A stretch of 64,000 nucleotides of DNA from contig NZ_JAFREP010000008.1 in the NCBI RefSeq assembly GCF_017377855.1, positions 124,001 through 188,000 of the forward strand, given 5' to 3'. Source of the DNA: Acanthopleuribacter pedis (GTDB taxonomy: Bacteria > Acidobacteriota > Holophagae > Acanthopleuribacterales > Acanthopleuribacteraceae). The notes beneath the pieces were generated by a model. The model saw only the letters and a program-made list of their open reading frames with translations. It was not told the origin of the DNA and ran no database searches. Made by a program: the position numbers and the translations under genes. Each line of letters opens with the position of its first letter. The stretch's first letter is position 1. This document shows, piece after piece, positions 1 through 11,100 of the stretch.

Positions 1-1
1 C

Positions 2-709
2 GCCGTGGCCGCCGCCTTCGCTCTTGGCGCCGCCTTCGTGCTGACCGGTTCCGTCAACCAGGGCGCGGTCGAGTCCGGCTTGGCCGAGGACGGCCGTAAG
101 ATGCTGGCCCAGGCCGGCTTGGCCGATGTCATGATGGCGCCCGCCGCCGATATGTTCGAACTCGGCGTCGAGGTGCAGGTCCTGCGTCGCGGCACCATGT
201 TCGGGGTGCGCGCCAAAAAGCTGTACCACATTTACAGCAGCTATCCTTCCCTTGAAGCCATTCCCACCGCCGAACGGGGGCCGTTGGAGAAACAATATTT
301 CCGGGCCACGCTGGAAGAAGCTTGGGAGAGCACGCGCCGTTTCTGGCAAGACCGCGATCCCCGCGAGGTACAGCGTGCCGAGGCCAACCCCAAACACAAA
401 ATGGCGCTGACCTTCCGTGCTTACCTTGGTTTGAGCAGCCGGTGGGCCATTGCCGGCGACGCCTCGCGCCTGATGGACTACCAAATTTGGTGTGGCCCCG
501 CGATGGGTGCCTTTAACGACTGGGTACGCGGCTCCTTTTTGGAAGCACCGGAAGCCCGCGGCGTGGTGCAAATCGCGCTCAACCTGCTGGAAGGCGCCGC
601 GGTCGTCACCCGCGCCCACCAACTGCGTACCTACGGCGTGCCTGTCGCCGACGCGGCATTCCACTTTACACCCCGACCCTTACACGCCGCGGCGGCGACC
701 CATGCCTAA
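2..709 (+). CDS. pfaD: PfaD-type enoyl reductase of PUFA synthase (5' truncated by window edge)
   Basis: C-terminal part of the stand-alone, FMN-dependent enoyl reductase that saturates selected double bonds during polyunsaturated fatty acid synthesis. The frame is open from base 2, so the true start lies upstream. Visible are the barrel end with LTGSVNQGAVESG and the family block YHIYSSYPSLEAIP, followed by the WCGPAMGAFNDWV segment near the C-terminus, all typical of the PfaD/nitronate monooxygenase-like family. It is followed after 92 bp by the PfaA-like synthase, so the order is ER, PfaA, PfaC, as in myxobacterial pfa1-pfa2-pfa3 clusters rather than the marine gammaproteobacterial pfaABCD order. 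The family call is firm; the start and full length cannot be seen here. Confidence 0.9.
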   Translation, partial: AVAAAFALGAAFVLTGSVNQGAVESGLAEDGRKMLAQAGLADVMMAPAADMFELGVEVQVLRRGTMFGVRAKKLYHIYSSYPSLEAIPTAERGPLEKQYFRATLEEAWESTRRFWQDRDPREVQRAEANPKHKMALTFRAYLGLSSRWAIAGDASRLMDYQIWCGPAMGAFNDWVRGSFLEAPEARGVVQIALNLLEGAAVVTRAHQLRTYGVPVADAAFHFTPRPLHAAAATHA

Positions 710-801
710 TCGCCCCAGCTTTTTAGCGGCCCCGGACACCCCTGCTGTGTCCCAACAAATTGCCCGATTTTCGGTTGTGTAACCGAACCCAAGGAGCTTT
801 T

Positions 802-3800
802 ATGTCTGCCTCATTTCCTCCCATTGCCGTTGTCGGCGTCAGCGCCCTTTTTCCAGGTTCCCTGGACAAAGGCGGTTTCTGGCGCGATATTCTCGCGGGC
901 AAAGACTTGATTTCCGATGTTCCGCCCAACCATTGGTTGATCGAGGACTACTACGATCCCGATCCCAGCGTACCCGACAAAACCTACGCCAAACGCGGCG
1001 CCTTTTTGGACAAGGTCGTTTTTGATCCCATGACCTGGGGCATTCCCCCCTCGCTGCTGCCGCAAACCGATACCGCCCAATTGTTGGCGTTGATCGTGGC
1101 CCGCAAGGTATTGGACGACGCCAGCCAAAACCAATTCGACACCATGGACAAAAACCGTATCTCCGTCATTCTCGGCGCCACCGGCGGCCAGACCTTGATG
1201 GGTGAGATGGTGTCGCGCCTGCAGCGTCCCGTTTGGGTGAAAGCGCTGCGCGAGGCCGGTTTACCCGAATCCCGCGTCACCGAAATTTGCGACGCCATCG
1301 CCGGCAACTACGCCGATTGGAAAGAAGGCACCTTCCCCGGTCTGCTCGGCAACGTGATCGCGGGCCGCATCGCCAACCGCCTCGACCTGGGTGGTACCAA
1401 CTGTGTGACCGACGCCGCCTGCGCTTCGTCGCTGTCCGCCATCAGCATGGCGGTTAACGAATTGAACACCGGCCAGTCCGATGTGGTGATCACCGGCGGG
1501 GTTGACACCATGAACGACATTTTTATGTTCATGTGTTTTTCCAAAACACCCGCGCTCTCCAAAAGCGGCGATTGCCGACCCTTCTCCGATCAAGCCGACG
1601 GCACCATGTTGGGTGAAGGCATCGGCATGGTGGCGCTCAAGCGCTTGGAAGACGCCGAACGCGACGGCGACCGCATTTACGCCGTGATGCGCGGCATCGG
1701 TTCCTCTTCCGACGGCCGCTCCAAAAGTGTTTACGCGCCTGTTTCGGAAGGCCAAGCCAAGGCGCTTGCACGGGCTTATGGGGGTGCGGGTTACGGTCCC
1801 GAGACCGTGGAACTGGTTGAAGCCCACGGTACTGGGACCAAAGCAGGCGACGCCGCCGAATTCGGCGGGCTTAAGTTGGTGTTTGACACCGAAAAGAGTG
1901 CGCAACGTCAGTGGTGTGCGCTCGGCTCGGTGAAAGCGCAGATCGGTCACACCAAAGCCGCGGCCGGCGCCGCCGGTTTGTTTAAAGTCGTGATGGCCCT
2001 GCACCACAAGGTGCTGCCGCCCACGCCTAAAATTGATCGACCCAACCCCAACCTCGGTTTGGAAGACAGCGCCTTTTACCTCAACACCGAGGCCCGTCCT
2101 TGGGTACGGGACGCGGCCCATCCGCGCCGGGCCGGTGTTTCGTCCTTTGGTTTTGGCGGTTCCAATTTCCACCTGACCTGCGAAGAGTACCGCGGTTCCG
2201 GTGCGCGGGCCGCGCGGCTGCGTCAGGTCCCCAACGAAATGGTGGTTTTTGCGGGCGACAGCCCCGCCGCCCTGCGCGACCAAATTCAAAAAGTACGTGC
2301 CCAGGCCGAACCCGCCGGTGCACTGACGTTTTTGGCACACCAAAGTCAACAGGCCGCCGGTCAAGGTGCTTACCGTGCCGCCGTGCTTGCGGCGGACGAA
2401 CAACAATTGATCGCCAAACTGGACACCCTCGCCGCACACCTGGGTAAGGGCACGGATGACGCGCTGCACACGCCCGACGGCGTTCATTTTGAAAAACACG
2501 AACAGGCCCCGCAAACGGCTTTTGTTTTCCCCGGCCAAGGCAGCCAGTACCTGCACATGGGCGGCGATGTGGCGATGGCTTTCGAAAGCGCACTTTCCGC
2601 CTGGGACGACGCCGCCGCGATTCAATTGAACGGCGAGCTGCCGATCCACCGCGCCGTCTTTCCGGTACCGGTGTTTGAGGATGCCGCTCGCAAGGAACAA
2701 AGCGCGGTGCTGACCCGTACCGAGGTGACCCAACCCGCGTTGGCCGTCTCCAGTTTGGCCCTGCTGCGTGTGCTCGAACAGCTCGGCGTTAAAGCCGACG
2801 CCGCCGCCGGTCACAGCTTTGGTGAAGTCGCCGCGCTGCACGCGGCCGGTGTGTTCGACACCGAAACCTACCTCGCGGTTGCCGTGGAACGCGGTCGCTT
2901 GATGGCCGAGGCCGCGGTGAAACCCGGTAGCATGCTGGCGGTTTCCACCACGCGCGAAACGCTGGAGCCTTTGGTGAAGGAAGCGGGCCTCGACGTGGTA
3001 CTCGCCAACCACAACGCGCCGGAGCAAGTGGTGCTCGCCGGCGATACCACCGCGGTGGAGACGGCCAAGGCCTTTTTGAAAGAAAAAGGTTTGCGTTGCA
3101 AGTTGTTGAACGTGGGCACGGCCTTCCACTCGCCGATTGTCGCGGACTCGGCCGAACCCTTTAAACAGTTCCTGGCCGACAAGGTCGCCGGCGAAGCAGC
3201 CTTCCCGGTTTACAGCAACTCATACGCTTCAGCCTACCCGACTGAAAAAGAAGCCGTTGCCCAAACCTTGGGTGAGCAAATTGCCATGCCGGTTCGTTTT
3301 GTCGAGCAAATCGAAGCCATGTACGACGCCGGTATTCGCGTGTTCCTGGAAGTTGGACCCGGTTCGGTTCTGACCGGTCTGATCGGCCGTATCCTCGGCG
3401 ACCGCCCGCACCTCGCGGTACCCATGGATCGCAAAGGCCGCAACGGTTTGTTGTCGCTCCACGCGGCGGCGGCCCGTTTGTTCACCGCCGGCGTGTCCCT
3501 GGACCTGAGCGCGCTTTGGCAGGATCAAGACGTTCCGCAAGATCCTGCCACAAAGGTCCAGCCCAAGGTGAGTTTCGACATCACCGGTTCCAACCACGGC
3601 AAACCCTACCCGCCGGAAGGCGGCACGGCGGCCCTGCCCAAGCCCAATCCCGAGGTGAAAGCGGCACCGGCCAAGACATCGTTGCCCCAAACGGCGCCGC
3701 AACCGGTACAATCAGGCCCGGCGGTTTCTGTTGCGGCCACGCGGCAACCCGCCGCCCCGGTCGCGAAACCCGCGCCGGCTACGTCGGTTCGACAACCGGC

Positions 3801-6800
3801 GGTACCCGCGCCGATGCAACGCGCCCAACCTCGGGCGGCGGCGCCGGGAATGCAACCCAAACCCGTGGAGGCCAAAGCCGTTATGACGAACAAGAACACC
3901 TCGAAACCTGCTCAAAATAAACCTGTTAGCAAGCCGCGTGGCGCCATGAACGCCTGGCTGGCGGCCTACAGTGAGGTGCAGCAACAAACGGCCAAAGCCC
4001 ATGAGATGTACCAACAAACCACGGCCCAGGCGCACTTAACTTATTTAAAGACGGCGGAACAGGCGCTGCAGCAGTTGGCCCAACTCGCCGGCGGCACCGT
4101 TGCCGCACCGGCCAAAACCGGGCTGGTTCTAGACACCCCGCTCGCGACATCCGCGCCTGTACCCCCGGCTCAAGTGCCGGCGGTTTCGGTTGCGGCGTCG
4201 GCGGCCCCCGTGCCCGTCGCCAAACCGGCGGCCCCCGCGCCGGTTGCCAAATCGGTGACCCCCGCGCCCGTTGCCAAACCTGCGACATCAGCGCCCGTTG
4301 CCAAACCGGCCGCCCCTGCACCCGCCGCCAAGGCGAGCAGCGGCCCCTCGGCCGCGGCCTTGCTGCTCAAGGTTGTCGCCGACAAAACCGGTTACCCCGA
4401 GGAAATGTTGCAAATGGGCATGGACCTCGAGGCCGATCTCGGCGTTGATTCCATTAAACGGGTCGAAATTCTCTCCGCGATGCGCGAGGCGGAACCCAAC
4501 CTGCCCGAGGTTGACCCCGCCGAAATGGCTTCCCTGCAAACCCTGCAACAAATCGCCGAATACCTCGGTGATCAAACGCCCCCTGCCGACGCTTCCGGCG
4601 CCGCTTCTGGAGCAATACCGGTTGCCTCCGCCGCGCCTGCCGCGTCCACCGGCACCTCGGCCCCGGCTCTGCTGGAGCAACTGCTGACCGTCATCGCCGA
4701 CAAAACCGGGTATCCCCAAGAAATGTTGGCGGGCACCATGGATTTGGAAGCCGACTTGGGTGTCGACTCCATTAAACGGGTAGAAATCCTTTCGGCCGTT
4801 CGCGAGGCGTCACCCGACCTTCCCGAAATCAATCCGGCCGAAATGGCGGAACTCAAAACCATCGACGACATCGCCGGTTACCTCGGTCAGTTCAGCACCG
4901 CCGCACCAGCACTAACGGCACCCGCCGCCGCGGTCGCCGCGCCGGCCGGCAACATCGCCACCCTCCTGCGCACCGTTGTCGCCGACAAAACCGGTTACCC
5001 GGTTGAAATGTTGGATCTGGGTATGGATTTGGAGGCTGACCTGGGTGTCGACTCCATCAAACGGGTTGAGATTCTGTCCGCGGTGCGTGAAGCCGAACCC
5101 AACCTACCTGAAATTGATCCCTCCGAGATGGCCGAGCTGCGCACCCTGCAAGACATCGTTTCCTATCTTGAAAAGCAATTCGGCGGCGCCGCGCCCGTCT
5201 CGGCCCCGACCGCTACCGTCGCGGCGGTTCCCGCCGTTGGCCGGCTCAGCGAATTGTTGCTCAATGTCATCGCCGACAAAACCGGTTACCCCAGCGACAT
5301 GTTGAACATGGACATGGACCTGGAAGCCGATCTGGGTGTCGACTCCATTAAACGCGTCGAAATCCTTTCGGCCATGCGCGAGGCGGAACCCAATCTGCCC
5401 GAAATCGATCCCTCCGAGATGGCTGAGTTGCGCACCTTGGCCCAAATCCGCGATTACATGGCGAACGCCGGGGTTACGGCTGCACCGATTGCCGCCGTTG
5501 CCGCTCCTGCCGCCCCTGCCGCCCCTGCCGCTTCAGTGAATTCCGAGGCACTTTTGCTGCGGGTGATTGCCGACAAAACCGGTTACCCGGCCGACATGCT
5601 CAACTTGGACATGGATCTGGAAGCCGATTTGGGTGTCGACTCCATCAAACGCGTTGAGATTCTCTCGGCCATGCGCGACGAGAACCCCGAGATGCCCGAG
5701 GTTGATCCCGCCGAAATGGCTGAGTTGCGCACGCTGGCTCAAATTTGCCAATACATGGACGGGCAAGCCGCCCCGGCCCCCGCGCCCAACCCGGCCCCGG
5801 TCGCCCCGGTCGCCCAAGCTCCCGCCGCCGCCCCGGCTGTTAAAGCCGAGGTGAAACGCTACGCGCTCGCCGCGGTGCCCACGCCCGCCGGTGGTTTGGC
5901 CATGGCTGCTTTCGGCCGGAGCCGCAAAATCGCCGTCACCCGCGATGATCGCGGTGTATCCGAGGCATTGGTCGTTCAGCTTGCCGAGCGCGGCATTCAC
6001 GGCGAGGTGGTTAACGCGATTCCCGCCGACGCCGACGGCATCATCCTGCTCGAAGGCCTCAACGATTTCGAAACCGTGGAAACCGCGGCTTCCGTTAACG
6101 AGTTGGCGTTTAACCACGTCAAAGCCGCAAGCGCCAACCTCGACGCCGGTGCCTTCCTCGTCACTGTTCAAGACAGCGGCGGTGATTTCGGGCTCTCCGG
6201 TCGCGCCGGAGATCGCGCCTGGTCTGCCGGTCTGACTGGTTTACTGAAAACGGCGGCGATTGAGTGGCCCGCGATTGACGCCAAGGCGATTGACCTGGAA
6301 CGCGCGGAGCGCACGCCTAAGGAACTTGCCGCCGCGCTGATCGATGAATTGACCCTGGGCGGTCCCGAGCTTGAGGTTGGTTTGTGTGCCGACGGCACCC
6401 GTCTGACCCTGCAAAGCCGCGACGAAGCCGTGCTGCCCGCCGAGATGAAACTCAATGAATCCTCCGTGATCGTTGCTACCGGCGGCGCGCGCGGGGTAAC
6501 CGCCGCTACCTTAATCGAACTGGCCGAGGCCACCCAAGCCAAGTTTGTTCTGCTGGGCCGCACCCCGCTAGAGGACGAACCCGAGGCCGCCGCCGGCATT
6601 CGCGGCGAGGCCGATCTGAAAAAAGCGCTGCTGCGCGACGCCAAAAGCCGCGGCGAAGCCGTTACCCCGGCACAACTCAACCGTCGTGTGCAGCGCATCC
6701 TCGCCAACCGCGAGATTCAGCGCACCCAAAGCGAGATCCGCATCGCGGGCGGCAGCGTCCAGTACCTCGCCGTTAATGTACTCGACGCCGACGCTTTAAA

Positions 6801-8088
6801 CGCCGCGCTCGACGGGGTTCGCGCGAGTTGGGGACCGATCACCGGCATCGTTCACGCCGCCGGCGTGCTGGCCGACAAACTCATCAAAGACAAAACCAGC
6901 GAACAGTTCCAGCGCGTGTTCCGCACCAAGGTTGAAGGCCTGCAGCGCCTGCTCGCCGCCACCGCGCAAGATCCGCTGGAAATGATCGTGATGTTCTCCT
7001 CCGTCGCCGGCCGTTGCGGCAACCAGGGTCAATGCGATTACGCCATGGCCAACGAGGTGCTGAACAAGGTCGCCGGTGCCGAACGCGCTCGTCGCGGCAT
7101 TTTGGTCAAATCCTTCAACTGGGGTCCCTGGGAAAGCGGCATGGTGAACGACGCCCTTAAGGCGCGTTTTGAAGCCGCCGGCATTCCCATCATCGGCCTG
7201 CAGCAAGGCGCCCAAATGATGGTCGACGAGCTGAAGCAAGCGCAACCCGATCAGGTAGAAATCACCGTCGGTGGCGAACCCAAGGTGGCCGCCTCCCTGG
7301 GCGGCGGTGCCGAACGCGAGGCGCGCATGGAAGTGGCCGTCGACGCCCAATCCTATCCCTTCCTAAACGACCACAGTATTCGCGGCGTTCCCGTCGCCCC
7401 GGTGGTGATGGTGGTTGAGTGGTTCACGCGCGCCGCCAAAGCCTACCGTCCGCACCAAGCGCTGGCCGCAATCCGCGACATCCAGGTCTTGCGCGGCATC
7501 CAACTGGATCGCTACAGCAACGGCGGCAACCGCTACTGTGTCCACTGTCGTCCCGCCGCGGACGGTACCAGTCTGGAACTGGCGCTGCACGGCGACAACG
7601 ATCAGTTGCACTACCGCGCCGTTGCCGAGTTCGGTAGCGAGCAAAGCCAACCTGCCAAGTTGCCCGAGGGCAAGAAGTTGGAGCAATGGACCGCGCCGAT
7701 TTACGACGGCGACGTCCTGTTCCACGGTCCCGAGTTCCAAGTGATTCGTTCCCTCAACGGTGTTTCCGAGGAAGGGATTGAAGGTGAACTGGAAGGTACC
7801 CACGCCCGCGGTTGGAAAGGTGGTTGGCAGACCGACGTCGCCGCCTTCGACGGTGGTTTGCAGCTTGCGCTCCTGTGGGGTAAACACAAACTCGGCGCCG
7901 CCACCCTGCCCACCTCGGTTGGTTCACTCAAGACCTACGCCGCCGAGCTACCGCAAGGGCCGATGAAAGCGAGCCTTGAGTGTCGCGCGGTGGGTGGCAC
8001 CAAAACCATCAGCAACATTGTTTTTCACGACGGCAAACATGTTTTGGCCGAAATGCGGGACGTTGAAACCCATCTGGTCCCCAGCTAA
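802..8088 (+). CDS. pfaA: PUFA synthase subunit PfaA: KS-MAT-5xACP-KR-DH
   Basis: Multidomain iterative synthase of 2428 aa. Start is the ATG at 802 behind AAGGAGCTTTT; an upstream in-frame TTG at 760 has no such site. Domains in order: ketosynthase (about 5-450; active Cys207 in DAACASS, His motifs EAHGTGT and IGHTKAA); malonyl-transacylase (about 570-890; FPGQGSQ, Ser672 in GHSFGE); Ala/Pro linker with a Gln-rich helix from Met1049; five acyl carrier domains, each with LGVDSIKRVEIL, phosphopantetheine serines at about 1217, 1323, 1418, 1515 and 1614; ketoreductase (GGARGV near 1894, Tyr2080 in YAMAN); C-terminal product-template-like dehydratase fold (His2191 in NDHSIRG). It extends and reduces the chain in the cytoplasm together with PfaD and PfaC. 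ACP activation needs a phosphopantetheinyl transferase not present in this window. Confidence 0.96.
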   Translation: MSASFPPIAVVGVSALFPGSLDKGGFWRDILAGKDLISDVPPNHWLIEDYYDPDPSVPDKTYAKRGAFLDKVVFDPMTWGIPPSLLPQTDTAQLLALIVARKVLDDASQNQFDTMDKNRISVILGATGGQTLMGEMVSRLQRPVWVKALREAGLPESRVTEICDAIAGNYADWKEGTFPGLLGNVIAGRIANRLDLGGTNCVTDAACASSLSAISMAVNELNTGQSDVVITGGVDTMNDIFMFMCFSKTPALSKSGDCRPFSDQADGTMLGEGIGMVALKRLEDAERDGDRIYAVMRGIGSSSDGRSKSVYAPVSEGQAKALARAYGGAGYGPETVELVEAHGTGTKAGDAAEFGGLKLVFDTEKSAQRQWCALGSVKAQIGHTKAAAGAAGLFKVVMALHHKVLPPTPKIDRPNPNLGLEDSAFYLNTEARPWVRDAAHPRRAGVSSFGFGGSNFHLTCEEYRGSGARAARLRQVPNEMVVFAGDSPAALRDQIQKVRAQAEPAGALTFLAHQSQQAAGQGAYRAAVLAADEQQLIAKLDTLAAHLGKGTDDALHTPDGVHFEKHEQAPQTAFVFPGQGSQYLHMGGDVAMAFESALSAWDDAAAIQLNGELPIHRAVFPVPVFEDAARKEQSAVLTRTEVTQPALAVSSLALLRVLEQLGVKADAAAGHSFGEVAALHAAGVFDTETYLAVAVERGRLMAEAAVKPGSMLAVSTTRETLEPLVKEAGLDVVLANHNAPEQVVLAGDTTAVETAKAFLKEKGLRCKLLNVGTAFHSPIVADSAEPFKQFLADKVAGEAAFPVYSNSYASAYPTEKEAVAQTLGEQIAMPVRFVEQIEAMYDAGIRVFLEVGPGSVLTGLIGRILGDRPHLAVPMDRKGRNGLLSLHAAAARLFTAGVSLDLSALWQDQDVPQDPATKVQPKVSFDITGSNHGKPYPPEGGTAALPKPNPEVKAAPAKTSLPQTAPQPVQSGPAVSVAATRQPAAPVAKPAPATSVRQPAVPAPMQRAQPRAAAPGMQPKPVEAKAVMTNKNTSKPAQNKPVSKPRGAMNAWLAAYSEVQQQTAKAHEMYQQTTAQAHLTYLKTAEQALQQLAQLAGGTVAAPAKTGLVLDTPLATSAPVPPAQVPAVSVAASAAPVPVAKPAAPAPVAKSVTPAPVAKPATSAPVAKPAAPAPAAKASSGPSAAALLLKVVADKTGYPEEMLQMGMDLEADLGVDSIKRVEILSAMREAEPNLPEVDPAEMASLQTLQQIAEYLGDQTPPADASGAASGAIPVASAAPAASTGTSAPALLEQLLTVIADKTGYPQEMLAGTMDLEADLGVDSIKRVEILSAVREASPDLPEINPAEMAELKTIDDIAGYLGQFSTAAPALTAPAAAVAAPAGNIATLLRTVVADKTGYPVEMLDLGMDLEADLGVDSIKRVEILSAVREAEPNLPEIDPSEMAELRTLQDIVSYLEKQFGGAAPVSAPTATVAAVPAVGRLSELLLNVIADKTGYPSDMLNMDMDLEADLGVDSIKRVEILSAMREAEPNLPEIDPSEMAELRTLAQIRDYMANAGVTAAPIAAVAAPAAPAAPAASVNSEALLLRVIADKTGYPADMLNLDMDLEADLGVDSIKRVEILSAMRDENPEMPEVDPAEMAELRTLAQICQYMDGQAAPAPAPNPAPVAPVAQAPAAAPAVKAEVKRYALAAVPTPAGGLAMAAFGRSRKIAVTRDDRGVSEALVVQLAERGIHGEVVNAIPADADGIILLEGLNDFETVETAASVNELAFNHVKAASANLDAGAFLVTVQDSGGDFGLSGRAGDRAWSAGLTGLLKTAAIEWPAIDAKAIDLERAERTPKELAAALIDELTLGGPELEVGLCADGTRLTLQSRDEAVLPAEMKLNESSVIVATGGARGVTAATLIELAEATQAKFVLLGRTPLEDEPEAAAGIRGEADLKKALLRDAKSRGEAVTPAQLNRRVQRILANREIQRTQSEIRIAGGSVQYLAVNVLDADALNAALDGVRASWGPITGIVHAAGVLADKLIKDKTSEQFQRVFRTKVEGLQRLLAATAQDPLEMIVMFSSVAGRCGNQGQCDYAMANEVLNKVAGAERARRGILVKSFNWGPWESGMVNDALKARFEAAGIPIIGLQQGAQMMVDELKQAQPDQVEITVGGEPKVAASLGGGAEREARMEVAVDAQSYPFLNDHSIRGVPVAPVVMVVEWFTRAAKAYRPHQALAAIRDIQVLRGIQLDRYSNGGNRYCVHCRPAADGTSLELALHGDNDQLHYRAVAEFGSEQSQPAKLPEGKKLEQWTAPIYDGDVLFHGPEFQVIRSLNGVSEEGIEGELEGTHARGWKGGWQTDVAAFDGGLQLALLWGKHKLGAATLPTSVGSLKTYAAELPQGPMKASLECRAVGGTKTISNIVFHDGKHVLAEMRDVETHLVPS
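4360..5760 (+). repeat. Five tandem ACP-coding repeats inside pfaA
   Basis: The DNA encoding the five acyl carrier domains is a direct repeat with a period of about 285-318 bp. Each unit carries GACAAAACCGGTTAC-like sequence (ADKTGYP) and the DSIKRVEIL codons. The serine-to-serine spacings are 106, 95, 97 and 99 residues, with Ala/Pro-rich linkers between domains. The similarity of the units at DNA level makes the array a likely site of unequal recombination. Confidence 0.85.
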
Positions 8089-8094
8089 TCCCAG

Positions 8095-8123
8095 ACGCGG
8101 GCCGTTCCGGTCCGCGTTTTTTT
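8095..8123 (+). terminator. Intrinsic terminator-like hairpin between pfaA and pfaC
   Basis: The arm ACGCGGGCC (8095-8103) pairs with GGTCCGCGT (8109-8117; one G-T pair) around the loop GTTCC, and is followed directly by a run of seven T. It starts six bases after the pfaA stop and ends 29 bases before the pfaC start. In shape it is a rho-independent terminator, yet it sits inside what must be a co-functioning gene set, so it may act as a partial terminator that lowers pfaC expression. Confidence 0.7.
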
Positions 8124-8152
8124 GTTCGGTTTACCAATTCTAGGAGACAACC

Positions 8153-11100
8153 ATGTCTTTTTCGCCGATAGCCGTCATCGGTGCGTCTTGTGTGCTGCCA
8201 GGCGCCTTGTCGCCGCAACAACTTTGGGAACAGGTCGCCGCCGGGCGTGATTTGTTGCAGAGCGCGCCCGCCGAACGCTGGCGTGTGCCCTTCAGCCGTC
8301 TGGCCTGTGCACCCGACGCGGACAACCGCGACCGTACCTGGTCGGATCGCGGTGGCTACGTGACCGGCTTCGATCAAACCTTCGATCCCCATGGTTTGAA
8401 TCTGAACCCCGACCTCATTCAGCAGGCCGACCCCTTGGTGCACTGGCTGTTGCACTGTGGTCGCGAGGCCTTGGGCGGTCGCCGTACCGCAGGGCAACGG
8501 GCCGGTGCCGTGTTCGGTAACCTGGGTTTTCCCACCGAGGGTATGGTCAACCAAGCCATCGCCCATTGGCTCGGGCAGCAGGGCGATGCCTGGCAAAATC
8601 CCGCCTTGCGCGCCAAGTTGGGCGTCGATCCAGGCTTTCCCATTAACCGCTTCATGTCGGGTTTGCCCGCCGAGTTGTTGGCGCGGGGTTTAAACCTCGA
8701 CCAAGGCGCTTTTGCCCTCGACGCCGCCTGCGCTTCTTCCTTGTACGCGATCAAATACGCGTGTGACATGCTCAACGACGGCCGCGCCGACGTGATGCTG
8801 GCCGGCGGGGTCAACCGCTCCGATGATTTGTTTATCCACATGGGGTTCTGTGCGCTTGGCGCCTTGAGTAAAACCGGTCGCAGCCGACCCTTTCACGCCG
8901 AGGCCGACGGCCTGTTACCTGCCGAGGGCTGTGCCCTGGTAGCGCTCAAGCGTTTGGAAGACGCCGTGCGCGACGGTGACCCGATCCAAGGCGTGATTCG
9001 CGGGGTCGGCCTTTCCAACGACGGTCGTAGCCGCGGTTTGCTCGTGCCCGCTGCCGACGGCCAGGTCCAGGCCGTCCAAGCCGCTTGGCGTCAGGCTGAA
9101 TTGCCGCTAGATAGCGTTGACTTGTTTGAATGCCACGCCACTGGAACCACCGTCGGCGACGCCACCGAACTCCAGAGCATGACACGGGTGTTCGGTGAGG
9201 CCTTGCGCGGCCGCGACAGCGTGCCCCTGGGTTCCTTGAAATCCAACATGGGCCATTTAATTACCGTGGCCGGGGCCGCCGCGCTCATCAAAGTGCTGGG
9301 TGCCTTTGCGCACGAACAACTGCCACCGACCCTGCACGCCGCCGAGGCCCCCAACACGGCCTTGGCCGAAACGCCCTTCCGCCTGCAAAACGAATTAACC
9401 GCTTGGCGTGGTGAACGGCCGATGCGTGCCGGCGTTAGTGCCTTTGGTTTTGGCGGCAACAACGCCCACATGATCGTCGACCAATACGAGCCGGGCCACG
9501 CCCCGCGGGTGTTTGTGCCCGCTGCGCCGCTGGGTGACATCGTGGTGGTGGCGACCGGTGTGCGCGTGGGTGAGCTGGATACCGCCGCTTTTTCCGATTG
9601 CGTGTTTGGCGGCGAGACCGCTTTGCAAAGCGACGCCGACGGTCGCGTCGCGGCGCCTGCGCGTGATATTGAACTGTCCCTGCGTGGTCTCAAATTTCCA
9701 CCGCGCGATCTTGAACAAACCTTGGGCCAGCAGAACATGTTGCTTCAGGTGGCCCGCCAAACCCTGGAACCGCTGGACTTGCCCCGTTCGACCTCGTTGT
9801 TTGTGGGCATGGGCGCCGATAACCAAATCGCCCGTTACGGCCTGCGCTGGAGTTTGGAAGAATGGGCCGCGCGCATGGACCGCGACGCCGCTTGGTTGGA
9901 AACCGCGCGGGAATCCGTGTTACCGAGCCTGACCGCCGCCGGCGTGTTGGGGACCATGCCCAATATTCCCGCCAACCGCCTCAACAGCCAATTCGATTTC
10001 CGCGGGCCGAGTTTCACCGTGGCCCGCGAGGCTTTGTCCGGTTTAACCGCCCTGCAATTGGCCGCCCGTGCCTTGCGTGCCGGCGAAACCGATGCCGCCG
10101 TCGTGGCCGCCGTTGACTTGGCGACCGAATCCGGCAACCAAAGTGCCGCCGCCGCGCTGGGTCGCAACAGCGCGCCCGCCGACGCCGCGGTGGTGCTGGT
10201 GCTCAAACGCAAAACCGACGCCCTCGCCGCCGGCGATTCCATTTTGGCCGAGTTGGCCGACCAACAACGGCCGGGGATTGCCGCCCTTCATTTTGGCCCG
10301 GAATCCGAGGGTACCGGTTACGACGTTTCGCGTGTGGTCGGTGACGCCCACGCCGCCTCGGGTTTGGTCCACGCCGCCGCCGCCGTTTTGTCCTGCGCCT
10401 TTGGGCTTGAACCCCGCCGCGGCGAGGTGGCCGGCCGTTGGTCCGACGCGCGTCTGGCCCGTGTGTCCGAAACCGGTTTGTACGGCGCCGCCACCGAAAC
10501 CTATTTCCTTAACGCGGGCGCCCCGTTGCGTCCCGACAGCTTGCCCGAGCCGGCCACGCCGCTCGCGCCCACGCTTAACCTCGCGGCCCATCCGTCCGAC
10601 ATCCAGTTGCCGCTCCCGGAGAAGATCGACATGACCCAATCCCATACCCCGCAAACGATGGCCGCCGCGCCCTGGTTACCACCTGTAACCGAAATCAATT
10701 CTCATGCTTCCGTTGCGCCGCAACCCGTGCCGGTGCAACCCCAAGCGCCCGCGCCTGCTGTCGCAACGGCGGTTCCCGTCACGCCCGTTGCCGCCGTGCC
10801 GGTTGTCCAGGCACCGGTTGCCGAGCCCGCCGCGGTTTGGAACGCCGAGCTTCCCGAGGTTTTGAACGACGGTGTTGGCGACGCCTTGCGCCTGTGGCAC
10901 CAAACCATGAGCAACGCCCACCAGCAATACCTGCAGCAACAACAGCAGGTCCACCATCAGTTCTTGGCGATGCGCAATCAAGCCGCCCGGGCATTGGTGG
11001 AGATGGGTACCGGTCAGGTTGAAGCGGGGTACGGCGACGACTGGGGTGGTTCCGCGCCTGAGCAAACGCCGTCACCTGTTTTTGAGCCGACACCACCCGT

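Noticed and set aside
1261..3129. Long open frame (622 codons) on the minus strand across pfaA
   Set aside because: It is a mirror of the GC-rich KS-MAT coding strand, with no domain, and Gly/His/Arg-rich composition typical of antisense frames.
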